Assembly (NCBI GenBank): GCA_011033025.1
Contig: WFMF01000132.1
Location: 248,001-312,000 of the forward strand
DNA length: 64,000 bases
Direction of reading: 5' to 3'
Origin: Beroe forskalii
Lineage: Eukaryota; Ctenophora; Nuda; Beroida; Beroidae
Shown here piece by piece: positions 63,967 through 64,000 of this stretch. The notes beneath the pieces are model-generated. The model made no database searches, was not told where the DNA came from, and saw only the letters and a program-made list of their open reading frames with translations. Position 1 is the stretch's first letter. Every line of letters starts with the position of its first letter. A program made the translations under genes and the position numbers.

Positions 63967-64000
63967 GGCTATAAAATGGGTGGACTTAACTCCGCCGCGG
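63967..64000. mobile_element. left end of a second palindromic foldback element
   Basis: GGCTATAAAATGGGTGGACT-TAACTCCGCC matches the terminus at 10341 (GGCTAAAAAATGGGTGGACT-TAACTCC) with one difference in the first 20 bases. The rest of the element lies beyond the window. Confidence 0.82.

Overview
This is eukaryotic, metazoan DNA. It has split genes with GT-AG introns (ATR-type kinase exons, a secreted protein in seven exons, mitochondrial-aconitase-type exons), non-LTR retrotransposons with CR1/L2-like reverse transcriptase, PIF/Harbinger and hAT remnants, tRNA-derived SINE heads, many TIR/foldback elements and long minisatellites. I see nothing prokaryotic. The combination (KDZ-associated HMGXB3-like genes, PHD- and SGNH-bearing LINE ORFs, many 8-bp-TSD foldbacks) resembles a marine invertebrate such as a cnidarian, sponge, lancelet or mollusc; the sequence does not fix the phylum.

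Layout. 0-1.1 kb: two exons of the ATR kinase domain on the minus strand, with minisatellites in and around their introns. 1.2-3 kb: 39-bp minisatellite and a SINE. 3.2-8.6 kb: weak membrane-protein exon candidates with a dead LINE between them. 10.3-12.3 kb: a 1.93-kb nearly complete palindrome with a perfect 8-bp target-site duplication. 13.5-16.7 kb: plus-strand gene for a secreted protein (possibly LolA-like). 17-30 kb: a DNA-element cluster, with LINE ORF1 fragments, a decayed plus-strand and a longer minus-strand copy of a SWIM-zinc-finger/HMGXB3-like (KDZ-transposase-associated) gene, a permuted Harbinger transposase, an unrecognised coding family, and a compact intact RING-finger gene with TATA box and polyA signal. 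30-40 kb: long inverted repeats enclosing a mariner-like-TIR element, minisatellites and a small TIR element with a telomere-like core. 40.8-44.2 kb: two related satellite arrays. 44.5-53.3 kb: a hAT-type foldback, aconitase-exon repeats, a 2.2-kb TIR element carrying a regularly spaced 16-bp motif whose orientation flips at its centre, a hAT remnant with a BED-finger end, a hairpin MITE, and a foldback with a LINE nested in it. 56-58.8 kb: five tandem copies of the aconitase exon unit. 59-64 kb: a duplicated repeat, a MITE, a tRNA-like head, a LINE esterase-type ORF1 fragment and the PHD-finger start of a LINE-type ORF interrupted at the window edge by a second copy of the palindromic element.

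Host genes probably functional here are few: the ATR exons, the secreted-protein gene and perhaps the RING gene. Most of the rest is layered mobile DNA, and several insertions can be ordered by nesting. The least explained structures are the 46.9-49.1 kb motif array and the giant palindrome family.
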